The notes: generated by a model from the sequence alone, not told the origin. 64,000 bases of DNA from Siphonodentalium dalli (GCA_032622095.1 CP136068.1:4195314-4259313); one strand, 5' to 3'; shown: positions 29,196 through 45,169, counted from the first letter of the stretch. Translations and numbers: made by a program.

Positions 29196-30480
29196 TTAAA
29201 AAACAGAATGGAAATTATTTTTCATTGACATCCCATGAAGTAATACATCCTCTTAAAATCCCTGAGTATCAAGTCTGGATATAGTGTGTCTGACATCCTA
29301 TGAAGTAATACATCCTCTTAAAATCCCTGAGTACCAAGCCTGGATATAGTGTGTCTGACATCTCATGAAGTAATACATCCTCTTAAAATCCCTGAGTATC
29401 AAGCCTGGATATAGTGTGTCTGACATCCTATGAAGTAATACATCCTCTTAAAATCCCTGAGTACCAAGCCTGGATATAGTGTGTCTGACATCTCATGAAG
29501 TAATACATCCTCTTAAAATCCCTGAGTACCAAGCCTGGATATAGTGTGTCTGACATCTCATGAAGTAATACATCCTCTTAAAATCCCTGAGTACCAAGCC
29601 TGGATATAGTGTGTCTGACATCTCATGAAGTAATACATCCTCTTAAAATCCCTGAGTACCAAGCCTGGATATAGTGTGTCTGACATCTCATGAAGTAATA
29701 CATCCTCTTAAAATCCCTGAGTACCAAGCCTGGATATAGTGTGTCTGACATCTCATGAAGTAATACATCCTCTTAAAATCCCTGAGTACCAAGCCTGGAT
29801 ATAGTGTGTCTGACATCTCATGAAGTAATACATCCTCTTAAAATCCCTGAGTACCAAGCCTGGATATAGTGTGTCTGACATCCCATGAAGTAATACATCC
29901 TCTTAAAATCCCTGAGTACCAAGCCTGGATATAGTGTGTCTGACATCCCATGAAGTAATACATCCTCTTAAAATCCCTGAGTACCAAGCCTGGATATAGT
30001 GTGTCTGACATCTCATGAAGTAATACATCCTCTTAAAATCTCTGAGTACCAAGCCTGGATATAGTGTGTCTGACATCCTATGAAGTAATACATCCTCTTA
30101 AAATCTCTGAGTACCAAGCCTGGATATAGTGTGTCTGACATCTCATGAAGTAATACATCCTCTTAAAATCTCTGAGTACCAAGTCTGGATATAGTGTGTC
30201 TGACATCCCATGAAGTAATACATCCTCTTAAAATCTCTGAGTACCAAGCCTGGATATAGTGTGTCTGACATCTCATGAAGTAATACATCCTCTTAAAATC
30301 CCTGAGTACCAAGTATGGATATAGTGTGTCTGACATCTCATGAAGTAATACATCCTCTTAAAATCCCTGAGTACCAAGTCTGGATATAGTGTGTCTGACA
30401 TCCCATGAAGTAATACATCCTCTTAAAATCCCTGAGTACCAAGCCTGGATATAGTGTGTCTGACATCCTATGAAGTAATA

Positions 30481-33400
30481 CATCCTCTTAAAATCCCTGA
30501 GTACCAAGCCTGGATATAGTGTGTCTGACATCCTATGAAGTAATACATCCTCTTAAAATCTCTGAGTACCAAGTCTGGATATAGTGTGTCTGACATCCTA
30601 TGAAGTAATACATCCTCTTAAAATCCCTGAGTACCAAGCCTGGATATAGTGTGTCTGACATCCTATGAAGTAATACATCCTCTTAAAATCCCTGAGTACC
30701 AAGCCTGGATATAGTGTGTCTGACATCCTATGAAGTAATACATCCTCTTAAAATCCCTGAGTACCAAGCCTGGATATAGTGTGTCTGACATCCTATGAAG
30801 TAATACATCCTCTTAAAATCCCTGAGTACCAAGCCTGGATATAGTGTGTCTGACATCTCATGAAGTAATACATCCTCTTAAAATCCCTGAGTACCAAGTC
30901 TGGATATAGTGTGTCTGACATCCTATGAAGTAATACATCCTCTTAAAATCCCTGAGTACCAAGCCTGGATATAGTGTGTCTGACATCCTATGAAGTAATA
31001 CATCCTCTTAAAATCCCTGAGTACCAAGCCTGGATATAGTGTGTCTGACATCTCATGAAGTAATACATCCTCTTAAAATCCCTGAGTACCAAGTCTGGAT
31101 ATAGTGTGTCTGACATCACATGAAGTAATACATCCTCTTAAAATCCCTGAGTACCAAGCCTGGATATAGTGTGTCTGACATCCTATGAAGTAATACATCC
31201 TCTTAAAATCCCTGAGTACCAAGCCTGGATATAGTGTGTCTGACATCCTATGAAGTAATACATCCTCTTAAAATCTCTGAGTACCAAGTCTGGATATAGT
31301 GTGTCTGACATCCTATGAAGTAATACATCCTCTTAAAATCCCTGAGTACCAAGCCTGGATATAGTGTGTCTGACATCCTATGAAGTAATACATCCTCTTA
31401 AAATCCCTGAGTACCAAGCCTGGATATAGTGTGTCTGACATCCTATGAAGTAATACATCCTCTTAAAATCCCTGAGTACCAAGCCTGGATATAGTGTGTC
31501 TGACATCTCATGAAGTAATACATCCTCTTAAAATCCCTGAGTACCAAGTCTGGATATAGTGTGTCTGACATCTCATGAAGTAATACATCCTCTTAAAATC
31601 CCCGAGTACCAAGCCTGGATATAGTGTGTCTGACATCTCATGAAGTAATACATCCTCTTAAAATCCCTGAGTACCAAGCCTGGATATAGTGTGTCTGACA
31701 TCTCATGAAGTAATACATCCTCTTAAAATCTCTGAGTACCAAGTCTGGATATAGTGTGTCTGACATCCTATGAAGTAATACATCCTCTTAAAATCCCTGA
31801 GTACCAAGCCTGGATATAGTGTGTCTGACATCTCATGAAGTAATACATCCTCTTAAAATCCCTGAGTATCAAGCCTGGATATAGTGTGTCTGACATCCTA
31901 TGAAGTAATACATCCTCTTAAAATCCCTGAGTACCAAGCCTGGATATAGTGTGTCTGACATCTCATGAAGTAATACATCCTCTTAAAATCCCTGAGTACC
32001 AAGCCTGGATATAGTGTGTCTGACATCTCATGAAGTAATACATCCTCTTAAAATCCCTGAGTACCAAGCCTGGATATAGTGTGTCTGACATCTCATGAAG
32101 TAATACATCCTCTTAAAATCCCTGAGTACCAAGCCTGGATATAGTGTGTCTGACATCTCATGAAGTAATACATCCTCTTAAAATCCCTGAGTACCAAGCC
32201 TGGATATAGTGTGTCTGACATCTCATGAAGTAATACATCCTCTTAAAATCCGTGAGTACCAAGTCTGGATATAGTGTGTCTGACATCTCATGAAGTAATA
32301 CATCCTCTTAAAATCCCTGAGTACCAAGCCTGGATATAGTGTGTCTGACATCCTATGAAGTAATACATCCTCTTAAAATCTCTGAGTACCAAGTCTGGAT
32401 ATAGTGTGTCTGACATCCCATGAAGTAATACATCCTCTTAAAATCCCTGAGTACCAAGCCTGGATATAGTGTGTCTGACATCCTATGAAGTAATACATCC
32501 TCTTAAAATCCCTGAGTACCAAGCCTGGATATAGTGTGTCTGACATCTCATGAAGTAATACATCCTCTTAAAATCCCTGAGTACCAAGTCTGGATATAGT
32601 GTGTCTGAAATCCCATGAAGTAATACATCCTCTTAAAATCCCTGAGTACCGAGTCTGGATATAGTGTGTCTGACATCTCATGAAGTAATACATCCTCTTA
32701 AAATCCCTGAGTATCAAGCCTGGATATAGTGTGTCTGACATCCTATGAAGTAATACATCCTCTTAAAATCCCTGAGTACCAAGCCTGGATATAGTGTGTC
32801 TGACATCTCATGAAGTAATACATCCTCTTAAAATCCCTGAGTACCAAGTCTGGATATAGTGTGTCTGACATCTCATGAAGTAATACATCCTCTTAAAATC
32901 CCTGAGTATCAAGCCTGGATATAGTGTGTCTGACATCCTATGAAGTAATACATCCTCTTAAAATCCCTGAGTACCAAGCCTGGATATAGTGTGTCTGACA
33001 TCTCATGAAGTAATACATCCTCTTAAAATCCCTGAGTACCAAGTCTGGATATAGTGTGTCTGACATCCCATGAAGTAATACATCCTCTTAAAATCCCTGA
33101 GTACCAAGTCTGGATATAGTGTGTCTGACATCCCATGAAGTAATACATCCTCTTAAAATCCCTGAGTACCAAGCCTGGATATAGTGTGTCTGACATCCCA
33201 TGAAGTAATACATCCTCTTAAAATCCCTGAGTATCAAGCCTGGATATAGTGTGTCTGACATCCTATGAAGTAATACATCCTCTTAAAATCCCTGAGTACC
33301 AAGCCTGGATATAGTGTGTCTGACATCTCATGAAGTAATACATCCTCTTAAAATCCCTGAGTACCAAGTCTGGATATAGTGTGTCTGACATCCCATGAAG

Positions 33401-36400
33401 TAATACATCCTCTTAAAATCCCTGAGTACCAAGCCTGGATATAGTGTGTCTGACATCCCATGAAGTAATACATCCTCTTAAAATCCCTGAGTACCAAGCC
33501 TGGATATAGTGTGTCTGACATCTCATGAAGTAATACATCCTCTTAAAATCCCTGAGTACCAAGTCTGGATATAGTGTGTCTGACATCCCATGAAGTAATA
33601 CATCCTCTTAAAATCCCTGAGTACCAAGCCTGGATATAGTGTGTCTGACATCCTATGAAGTAATACATCCTCTTAAAATCCCTGAGTATCAAGCCTGGAT
33701 ATAGTGTGTCTGACATCCTATGAAGTAATACATCCTCTTAAAATCCCTGAGTACCAAGCCTGGATATAGTGTGTCTGACATCTCATGAAGTAATACATCC
33801 TCTTAAAATCCCTGAGTACCAAGCCTGGATATAGTGTGTCTGACATCTCATGAAGTAATACATCCTCTTAAAATCCCTGAGTATCAAGCCTGGATATAGT
33901 GTGTCTGACATCTCATGAAGTAATACATCCTCTTAAAATCCCTGAGTATCAAGCCTGGATATAGTGTGTCTGACATCTCATGAAGTAATACATCCTCTTA
34001 AAATCCCTGAGTACCAAGCCTGGATATAGTGTGTCTGACATCCTATGAAGTAATACATCCTCTTAAAATCTCTGAGTACCAAGTCTGGATATAGTGTGTC
34101 TGACATCCTATGAAGTAATACATCCTCTTAAAATCCCTGAGTACCAAGCCTGGATATAGTGTGTCTGACATCCTATGAAGTAATACATCCTCTTAAAATC
34201 CCTGAGTACCAAGCCTGGATATAGTGTGTCTGACATCCTATGAAGTAATACATCCTCTTAAAATCCCTGAGTACCAAGCCTGGATATAGTGTGTCTGACA
34301 TCCTATGAAGTAATACATCCTCTTAAAATCCCTGAGTACCAAGCCTGGATATAGTGTGTCTGACATCTCATGAAGTAATACATCCTCTTAAAATCCCTGA
34401 GTACCAAGTCTGGATATAGTGTGTCTGACATCCTATGAAGTAATACATCCTCTTAAAATCCCTGAGTACCAAGCCTGGATATAGTGTGTCTGACATCCTA
34501 TGAAGTAATACATCCTCTTAAAATCCCTGAGTACCAAGCCTGGATATAGTGTGTCTGACATCTCATGAAGTAATACATCCTCTTAAAATCCCTGAGTACC
34601 AAGTCTGGATATAGTGTGTCTGACATCCCATGAAGTAATACATCCTCTTAAAATCCCTGAGTACCAAGCCTGGATATAGTGTGTCTGACATCCTATGAAG
34701 TAATACATCCTCTTAAAATCCCTGAGTACCAAGCCTGGATATAGTGTGTCTGACATCCTATGAAGTAATACATCCTCTTAAAATCTCTGAGTACCAAGTC
34801 TGGATATAGTGTGTCTGACATCCTATGAAGTAATACATCCTCTTAAAATCCCTGAGTACCAAGCCTGGATATAGTGTGTCTGACATCCTATGAAGTAATA
34901 CATCCTCTTAAAATCCCTGAGTACCAAGCCTGGATATAGTGTGTCTGACATCCTATGAAGTAATACATCCTCTTAAAATCCCTGAGTACCAAGCCTGGAT
35001 ATAGTGTGTCTGACATCTCATGAAGTAATACATCCTCTTAAAATCCCTGAGTACCAAGTCTGGATATAGTGTGTCTGACATCTCATGAAGTAATACATCC
35101 TCTTAAAATCCCCGAGTACCAAGCCTGGATATAGTGTGTCTGACATCTCATGAAGTAATACATCCTCTTAAAATCCCTGAGTACCAAGCCTGGATATAGT
35201 GTGTCTGACATCTCATGAAGTAATACATCCTCTTAAAATCTCTGAGTACCAAGTCTGGATATAGTGTGTCTGACATCCTATGAAGTAATACATCCTCTTA
35301 AAATCCCTGAGTACCAAGCCTGGATATAGTGTGTCTGACATCTCATGAAGTAATACATCCTCTTAAAATCCCTGAGTATCAAGCCTGGATATAGTGTGTC
35401 TGACATCCTATGAAGTAATACATCCTCTTAAAATCCCTGAGTACCAAGCCTGGATATAGTGTGTCTGACATCTCATGAAGTAATACATCCTCTTAAAATC
35501 CCTGAGTACCAAGCCTGGATATAGTGTGTCTGACATCTCATGAAGTAATACATCCTCTTAAAATCCCTGAGTACCAAGCCTGGATATAGTGTGTCTGACA
35601 TCTCATGAAGTAATACATCCTCTTAAAATCCCTGAGTACCAAGCCTGGATATAGTGTGTCTGACATCTCATGAAGTAATACATCCTCTTAAAATCCCTGA
35701 GTACCAAGCCTGGATATAGTGTGTCTGACATCTCATGAAGTAATACATCCTCTTAAAATCCGTGAGTACCAAGTCTGGATATAGTGTGTCTGACATCTCA
35801 TGAAGTAATACATCCTCTTAAAATCCCTGAGTACCAAGCCTGGATATAGTGTGTCTGACATCCTATGAAGTAATACATCCTCTTAAAATCTCTGAGTACC
35901 AAGTCTGGATATAGTGTGTCTGACATCCCATGAAGTAATACATCCTCTTAAAATCCCTGAGTACCAAGCCTGGATATAGTGTGTCTGACATCCTATGAAG
36001 TAATACATCCTCTTAAAATCCCTGAGTACCAAGCCTGGATATAGTGTGTCTGACATCTCATGAAGTAATACATCCTCTTAAAATCCCTGAGTACCAAGTC
36101 TGGATATAGTGTGTCTGAAATCCCATGAAGTAATACATCCTCTTAAAATCCCTGAGTATCAAGCCTGGATATAGTGTGTCTGACATCCTATGAAGTAATA
36201 CATCCTCTTAAAATCCCTGAGTACCAAGCCTGGATATAGTGTGTCTGACATCTCATGAAGTAATACATCCTCTTAAAATCCCTGAGTACCAAGTCTGGAT
36301 ATAGTGTGTCTGACATCCTATGAAGTAATACATCCTCTTAAAATCCCCGAGTACCAAGTCTGGATATAGTGTGTCTGACATCCTATGAAGTAATACATCC

Positions 36401-37080
36401 TCTTAAAATCCCTGAGTACCAAGCCTGGATATAGTGTGTCTGACATCTCATGAAGTAATACATCCTCTTAAAATCCCTGAGTACCAAGTCTGGATATAGT
36501 GTGTCTGACATCCCATGAAGTAATACATCCTCTTAAAATCCCTGAGTACCAAGCCTGGATATAGTGTGTCTGACATCCCATGAAGTAATACATCCTCTTA
36601 AAATCCCTGAGTACCAAGCCTGGATATAGTGTGTCTGACATCTCATGAAGTAATACATCCTCTTAAAATCCCTGAGTACCAAGTCTGGATATAGTGTGTC
36701 TGACATCCCATGAAGTAATACATCCTCTTAAAATCCCTGAGTACCAAGCCTGGATATAGTGTGTCTGACATCCTATGAAGTAATACATCCTCTTAAAATC
36801 CCTGAGTATCAAGCCTGGATATAGTGTGTCTGACATCCTATGAAGTAATACATCCTCTTAAAATCCCTGAGTACCAAGCCTGGATATAGTGTGTCTGACA
36901 TCTCATGAAGTAATACATCCTCTTAAAATCCCTGAGTACCAAGCCTGGATATAGTGTGTCTGACATCTCATGAAGTAATACATCCTCTTAAAATCCCTGA
37001 GTATCAAGCCTGGATATAGTGTGTCTGACATCTCATGAAGTAATACATCCTCTTAAAATCCCTGAGTATCAAGCCTGGAT
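30481..37080. repeat. tandem duplication of a 54-unit (3,510-bp) block inside the satellite
   Basis: Rare variants recur at exactly +3,510: CCCCGAGTACC (31,600 and 35,110), CCGTGAGTACC (32,250 and 35,760), CTGAAATCCC (32,607 and 36,117). Copy 2 later loses about six units, so the offset becomes 3,120 (33,241 matches 36,361, through 33,960). A single difference, TCACATG at 31,117, is private to copy 1. Confidence 0.85.
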
Positions 37081-40000
37081 ATAGTGTGTCTGACATCTCA
37101 TGAAGTAATACATCCTCTTAAAATCCCTGAGTATCAAGCCTGGATATAGTGTGTCTGACATCCTATGAAGTAATACATCCTCTTAAAATCCCTGAGTACC
37201 AAGCCTGGATATAGTGTGTCTGACATCTCATGAAGTAATACATCCTCTTAAAATCCCTGAGTACCAAGCCTGGATATAGTGTGTCTGACATCCCATGAAG
37301 TAATACATCCTCTTAAAATCCCTGAGTATCAAGCCTGGATATAGTGTGTCTGACATCCCATGAAGTAATACATCCTCTTAAAATCCCTGAGTACCAAGCC
37401 TGGATATAGTGTGTCTGACATCCTATGAAGTAATACATCCTCTTAAAATCCCTGAGTATCAAGCCTGGATATAGTGTGTCTGACATCTCATGAAGTAATA
37501 CATCCTCTTAAAATCCCTGAGTATCAAGCCTGGATATAGTGTGTCTGACATCCTATGAAGTAATACATCCTCTTAAAATCCCTGAGTACCAAGCCTGGAT
37601 ATAGTGTGTCTGACATCTCATGAAGTAATACATCCTCTTAAAATCCCTGAGTACCAAGCCTGGATATAGTGTGTCTGACATCCCATGAAGTAATACATCC
37701 TCTTAAAATCCCTGAGTATCAAGCCTGGATATAGTGTGTCTGACATCCCATGAAGTAATACATCCTCTTAAAATCCCTGAGTATCAAGCCTGGATATAGT
37801 GTGTCTGACATCTCATGAAGTAATACATCCTCTTAAAATCCCTGAGTACCAAGCCTGGATATAGTGTGTCTGACATCTCATGAAGTAATACATCCTCTTA
37901 AAATCCCTGAGTACCAAGCCTGGATATAGTGTGTCTGACATCCCATGAAGTAATACATCCTCTTAAAATCCCTGAGTATCTAGCCTGGATATAGTGTGTC
38001 TGACATCTCATGAAGTAATACATCCTCTTAAAATCCCTGAGTACCAAGCCTGGATATAGTGTGTCTGACATCCTATGAAGTAATACATCCTCTTAAAATC
38101 CCTGAGTACCAAGTCTGGATATAGTGTGTCTGACATCTCATGAAGTAATACATCCTCTTAAAATCCCTGAGTACCAAGCCTGGATATAGTGTGTCTGACA
38201 TCTCATGAAGTAATACATCCTCTTAAAATCCCTGAGTACCAAGTCTGGATATAGTGTGTCTGACATCCCATGAAGTAATACATCCTCTTAAAATCCCTGA
38301 GTACCAAGCCTGGATATAGTGTGTCTGACATCTCATGAAGTAATACATCCTCTTAAAATCCCTGAGTACCAAGTCTGGATATAGTGTGTCTGACATCTCA
38401 TGAAGTAATACATCCTCTTAAAATCCCTGAGTACCAAGCCTGGATATAGTGTGTCTGACATCCTATGAAGTAATACATCCTCTTAAAATCCCTGAGTATC
38501 AAGCCTGGATATAGTGTGTCTGACATCTCATGAAGTAATACATCCTCTTAAAATCCCTGAGTACCAAGCCTGGATATAGTGTGTCTGACATCCTATGAAG
38601 TAATACATCCTCTTAAAATCCCTGAGTACCAAGCCTGGATATAGTGTGTCTGACATCCCATGAAGTAATACATCCTCTTAAAATCCCTGAGTATCAAGTC
38701 TGGATATAGTGTGTCTGACATCTCATGAAGTAATACATCCTCTTAAAATCCCTGAGTACCAAGCCTGGATATAGTGTGTCTGACATCCCATGAAGTAATA
38801 CATCCTCTTAAAATCCCTGAGTACCAAGCCTGGATATAGTGTGTCTGACATCTCATGAAGTAATACATCCTCTTAAAATCCCTGAGTACCAAGCCTGGAT
38901 ATAGTGTGTCTGACATCTCATGAAGTAATACATCCTCTTAAAATCCCTGAGTATCAAGCCTGGATATAGTGTGTCTGACATCTCATGAAGTAATACATCC
39001 TCTTAAAATCCCTGAGTACCAAGCCTGGATATAGTGTGTCTGACATCTCATGAAGCAATACATCCTCTTAAAATCCCTGAGTACCAAGCCTGGATATAGT
39101 GTGCCTGACATCCCATGAAGTAATACATCCTCTTAAAATCTCTGAGTACCAAGCCTGGATATAGTGTGTCTGACATCTCATGAAGTAATACATCCTCTTA
39201 AAATCCCTGAGTACCAAGCCTGGATATAGTGTGTCTGACATCCCATGAAGTAATACATCCTCTTAAAATCTCTGAGTACCAAGCCTGGATATAGTGTGCC
39301 TGACATCCCATGAAGTAATACATCCTCTTAAAATCCCTGAGTACCAAGCCTGGATATAGTGTGTCTGACATCCCATGAAGTAATACATCCTCTTAAAATC
39401 CCTGAGTATCAAGCCTGGATATAGTGTGTCTGACATCTCATGAAGTAATACATCCTCTTAAAATCTCTGAGTACCAAGCCTGGATATAGTGTGCCTGACA
39501 TCCCATGAAGTAATACATCCTCTTAAAATCTCTGAGTACCAAGCCTGGATATAGTGTGTCTGACATCTCATGAAGTAATACATCCTCTTAAAATCCCTGA
39601 GTATCAAGCCTGGATATAGTGTGTCTGACATCCCATGAAGTAATACATCCTCTTAAAATCCCTGAGTACCAAGTCTGGATATAGTGTGTCTGACATCCCA
39701 TGAAGTAATACATCCTCTTAAAATCCCTGAGTACCAAGCCTGGATATAGTGTGTCTGACATCTCATGAAGTAATACATCCTCTTAAAATCCCTGAGTACC
39801 AAGCCTGGATATAGTGTGTCTGACATCTCATGAAGCAATACATCCTCTTAAAATCCCTGAGTATCAAGCCTGGATATAGTGTGTCTGACATCTCATGACG
39901 TAATACATCCTCTTAAAATCCCTGAGTACCAAGCCTGGATATAGTGTGTCTGACATCCCATGAAGTAATACATCCTCTTAAAATCCCTGAGTACCAAGCC

Positions 40001-43000
40001 TGGATATAGTGTGTCTGACATCTCATGAAGTAATACATCCTCTTAAAATCCCTGAGTACCAAGCCTGGATATAGTGTGTCTGACATCTCATGAAGCAATA
40101 CATCCTCTTAAAATCCCTGAGTACCAAGCCTGGATATAGTGTGTCTGACATCTCATGAAGTAATACATCCTCTTAAAATCCCTGAGTACCAAGCCTGGAT
40201 ATAGTGTGTCTGACATCTCATGAAGCAATACATCCTCTTAAAATCCCTGAGTACCAAGCCTGGATATAGTGTGTCTGACATCTCATGAAGTAATACATCC
40301 TCTTAAAATCCCTGAGTACCAAGCCTGGATATAGTGTGTCTGACATCTCATGAAGTAATACATCCTCTTAAAATCCCTGAGTACCAAGCCTGGATATAGT
40401 GTGTCTGACATCCCATGAAGTAATACATCCTCTTAAAATCCCTGAGTACCAAGCCTGGATATAGTGTGTCTGACATCTCATGAAGTAATACACCCTCTTA
40501 AAATCCCTGAGTACCAAGTCTGGATATAGTGTGTCTGACATCCCATGAAGTAATACATCCTCTTAAAATCCCTGAGTACCAAGCCTGGATATAGTGTGTC
40601 TGACATCTCATGAAGTAATACATCCTCTTAAAATCCCTGAGTACCAAGCCTGGATATAGTGTGTCTGACATCTCATGAAGTAATACATCCTCTTAAAATC
40701 CCTGAGTATCAAGCCTGGATATAGTGTGTCTGACATCCCATGAAGTAATACATCCTCTTAAAATCCCTGAGTACCAAGCCTGGATATAGTGTGTCTGACA
40801 TCCCATGAAGCAATACATCCTCTTAAAATCCCTGAGTACCAAGCCTGGATATAGTGTGTCTGACATCTCATGAAGTAATACATCCTCTTAAAATCCCTGA
40901 GTATCAAGCCTGGATATAGTGTGTCTGACATCCCATGAAGCAATACATCCTCTTAAAATCCCTGAGTACCAAGCCTGGATATAGTGTGTCTGACATCTCA
41001 TGAAGTAATACATCCTCTTAAAATCCCTGAGTATCAAGCCTGGATATAGTGTGTCTGACATCTCATGAAGTAATACATCCTCTTAAAATCCCTGAGTACC
41101 AAGCCTGGATATAGTGTGTCTGACATCCCATGAAGTAATACATCCTCTTAAAATCCCTGAGTACCAAGCCTGGATATAGTGTGTCTGACATCTCATGAAG
41201 TAATACATCCTCTTAAAATCCCTGAGTACCAAGCCTGGATATAGTGTGTCTGACATCTCATGAAGTAATACATCCTCTTAAAATCCCTGAGTACCAAGCC
41301 TGGATATAGTGTGTCTGACATCCTATGAAGTAATACATCCTCTTAAAATCCCTGAGTACCAAGCCTGGATATAGTGTGTCTGACATCTCATGAAGTAATA
41401 CATCCTCTTAAAATCCCTGAGTACCAAGCCTGGATATAGTGTGTCTGACATCTCATGAAGTAATACATCCTCTTAAAATCCCTGAGTACCAAGTCTGGAT
41501 ATAGTGTGTCTGACATCCTATGAAGTAATACATCCTCTTAAAATCCCTGAGTACCAAGCCTGGATATAGTGTGTCTGACATCTCATGAAGTAATACATCC
41601 TCTTAAAATCCCTGAGTACCAAGCCTGGATATAGTGTGTCTGACATCTCATGAAGTAATACATCCTCTTAAAATCCCTGAGTATCAAGCCTGGATATAGT
41701 GTGTCTGACATCCTATGAAGTAATACATCCTCTTAAAATCCCTGAGTACCAAGTCTGGATATAGTGTGTCTGACATCTCATGAAGTAATACATCCTCTTA
41801 AAATCCCTGAGTACCAAGCCTGGATATAGTGTGTCTGACATCCTATGAAGCAATACATCCTCTTAAAATCTCTGAGTACCAAGCCTGGATATAGTGTGTC
41901 TGACATCTCATGAAGTAATACATCCTCTTAAAATCCCTGAGTACCAAGCCTGGATATAGTGTGTCTGACATCCCATGAAGTAATACATCCTCTTAAAATC
42001 TCTGAGTACCAAGTCTGGATATAGTGTGTCTGACATCCCATGAAGTAATACATCCTCTTAAAATCCCTGAGTACCAAGCCTGGATATAGTGTGTCTGACA
42101 TCCCATGAAGTAATACATCCTCTTAAAATCTCTGAGTACCAAGTCTGGATATAGTGTGTCTGACATCCCATGAAGTAATACATCCTCTTAAAATCCCTGA
42201 GTACCAAGCCTGGATATAGTGTGTCTGACATCCCATGAAGTAATACATCCTCTTAAAATCCCTGAGTACCAAGTCTGGATATAGTGTGTCTGACATCCCA
42301 TGAAGTAATACATCCTCTTAAAATCCCTGAGTACCAAGCCTGGATATAGTGTGTCTGACATCCTATGAAGTAATACATCCTCTTAAAATCTCTGAGTACC
42401 AAGTCTGGATATAGTGTGTCTGACATCCCATGAAGTAATACATCCTCTTAAAATCCCTGAGTACCAAGCCTGGATGTAGTGTGTCTGACATCTCATGAAG
42501 TAATACATCCTCTTAAAATCCCTGAGTACCAAGTCTGGATATAGTGTGTCTGACATCCCATGAAGTAATACATCCTCTTAAAATCCGTGAGTACCAAGTC
42601 TGGATATAGTGTGTCTGACATCTCATGAAGTAATACATCCTCTTAAAATCCCTGAGTACCAAGTCTGGATATAGTGTGTCTGACATCCCATGAAGTAATA
42701 CATCCTCTTAAAATCCCTGAGTACCAAGTCTGGATATAGTGTGTCTGACATCCCATGAAGTAATACATCCTCTTAAAATCCCTGAGTACCAAGCATGGAT
42801 ATAGTGTGTCTGACATCCCATGAAGTAATACATCCTCTTAAAATCCCTGAGTATCAAGCCTGGATATAGTGTGTCTGACATCCCATGAAGTAATACATCC
42901 TCTTAAAATCCCTGAGTACCAAGTCTGGATATAGTGTGTCTGACATCTCATGAAGTAATACATCCTCTTAAAATCCCTGAGTACCAAGTCTGGATATAGT

Positions 43001-45169
43001 GTGTCTGACATCTCATGAAGTAATACATCCTCTTAAAATCCGTGAGTACCAAGTCTGGATATAGTGTGTCTGACATCTCATGAAGTAATACATCCTCTTA
43101 AAATCCCTGAGTACCAAGCCTGGATATAGTGTGTCTGACATCTCATGAAGTAATACATCCTCTTAAAATCCCTGAGTATCAAGTCTGGATATAGTGTGTC
43201 TGACATCTCATGAAGTAATACATCCTCTTAAAATCCCTGAGTACCAAGCCTGGATATAGTGTGTCTGACATCTCATGAAGTAATACATCCTCTTAAAATC
43301 CCTGAGTACCAAGCCTGGATATAGTGTGTCTGACATCTCATGAAGTAATACATCCTCTTAAAATCCCTGAGTACCAAGCCTGGATATAGTGTGTCTGACA
43401 TCTCATGAAGTAATACATCCTCTTAAAATCCCTGAGTACCAAGCCTGGATATAGTGTGTCTGACATCTCATGAAGTAATACATCCTCTTAAAATCCCTGA
43501 GTACCAAGCCTGGATATAGTGTGTCTGACATCCCATGAAGTAATACATCCTCTTAAAATCTCTGAGTACCAAGTCTGGATATAGTGTGTCTGACATCCCA
43601 TGAAGTAATACATCCTCTTAAAATCCCTGAGTACCAAGTCTGGATATAGTGTGTCTGACATCCCATGAAGTAATACATCCTCTTAAAATCCCTGAGTACC
43701 AAGTCTGGATATAGTGTGTCTGACATCTCATGAAGTAATACATCCTCTTAAAATCCCTGAGTATCAAGCCTGGATATAGTGTGTCTGACATCTCATGAAG
43801 TAATACATCCTCTTAAAATCCCTGAGTACCAAGCCTGGATATAGTGTGTCTGACATCCTATGAAGTAATACATCCTCTTAAAATCTCTGAGTACCAAGTC
43901 TGGATATAGTGTGTCTGACATCCCATGAAGTAATACATCCTCTTAAAATCTCTGAGTACCAAGCCTGGATATAGTGTGTCTGACATCTCATGAAGTAATA
44001 CATCCTCTTAAAATCCCTGAGTACCAAGCCTGGATATAGTGTGTCTGACATCCCATGAAGTAATACATCCTCTTAAAATCTCTGAGTACCAAGTCTGGAT
44101 ATAGTGTGTCTGACATCCCATGAAGTAATACATCCTCTTAAAATCCCTGAGTATCAAGCCTGGATATAGTGTGTCTGACATCTCATGAAGTAATACATCC
44201 TCTTAAAATCCCTGAGTACCAAGCCTGGATATAGTGTGTCTGACATCCTATGAAGTAATACATCCTCTTAAAATCCCTGAGTACCAAGTCTGGATATAGT
44301 GTGTCTGACATCCCATGAAGTAATACATCCTCTTAAAATCCCTGAGTACCAAGCCTGGATATAGTGTGTCTGACATCCCATGAAGTAATACATCCTCTTA
44401 AAATCCCTGAGTACCAAGTCTGGATATAGTGTGTCTGACATCCCATGAAGTAATACATCCTCTTAAAATCCCTGAGTACCAAGCCTGGATATAGTGTGTC
44501 TGACATCCCATGAAGTAATACATCCTCTTAAAATCCCTGAGTACCAAGCCTGGATATAGTGTGTCTGACATCCTATGAAGTAATACATCCTCTTAAAATC
44601 CCTGAGTACCAAGCCTGGATATAGTGTGTCTGACATCTCATGAAGTAATACATCCTCTTAAAATCCCTGAGTACCAAGCCTGGATATAGTGTGTCTGACA
44701 TCCCATGAAGTAATACATCCTCTTAAAATCCCTGAGTACCAAGCCTGGATATAGTGTGTCTGACATCCTATGAAGTAATACATCCTCTTAAAATCCCTGA
44801 GTATCAAGCCTGGATATAGTGTGTCTGACATCCTATGAAGTAATACATCCTCTTAAAATCCCTGAGTACCAAGCCTGGATATAGTGTGTCTGACATCCCA
44901 TGAAGTAATACATCCTCTTAAAATCCCTGAGTACCAAGTCTGGATATAGTGTGTCTGACATCTCATGAAGTAATACATCCTCTTAAAATCCCTGAGTACC
45001 AAGTCTGGATATAGTGTGTCTGACATCCCATGAAGTAATACATCCTCTTAAAATCCCTGAGTATCAAGCCTGGATATAGTGTGTCTGACATCTCATGAAG
45101 TAATACATCCTCTTAAAATCCCTGAGTATCAAGCCTGGATATAGTGTGTCTGACATCTCATGAAGTAAT

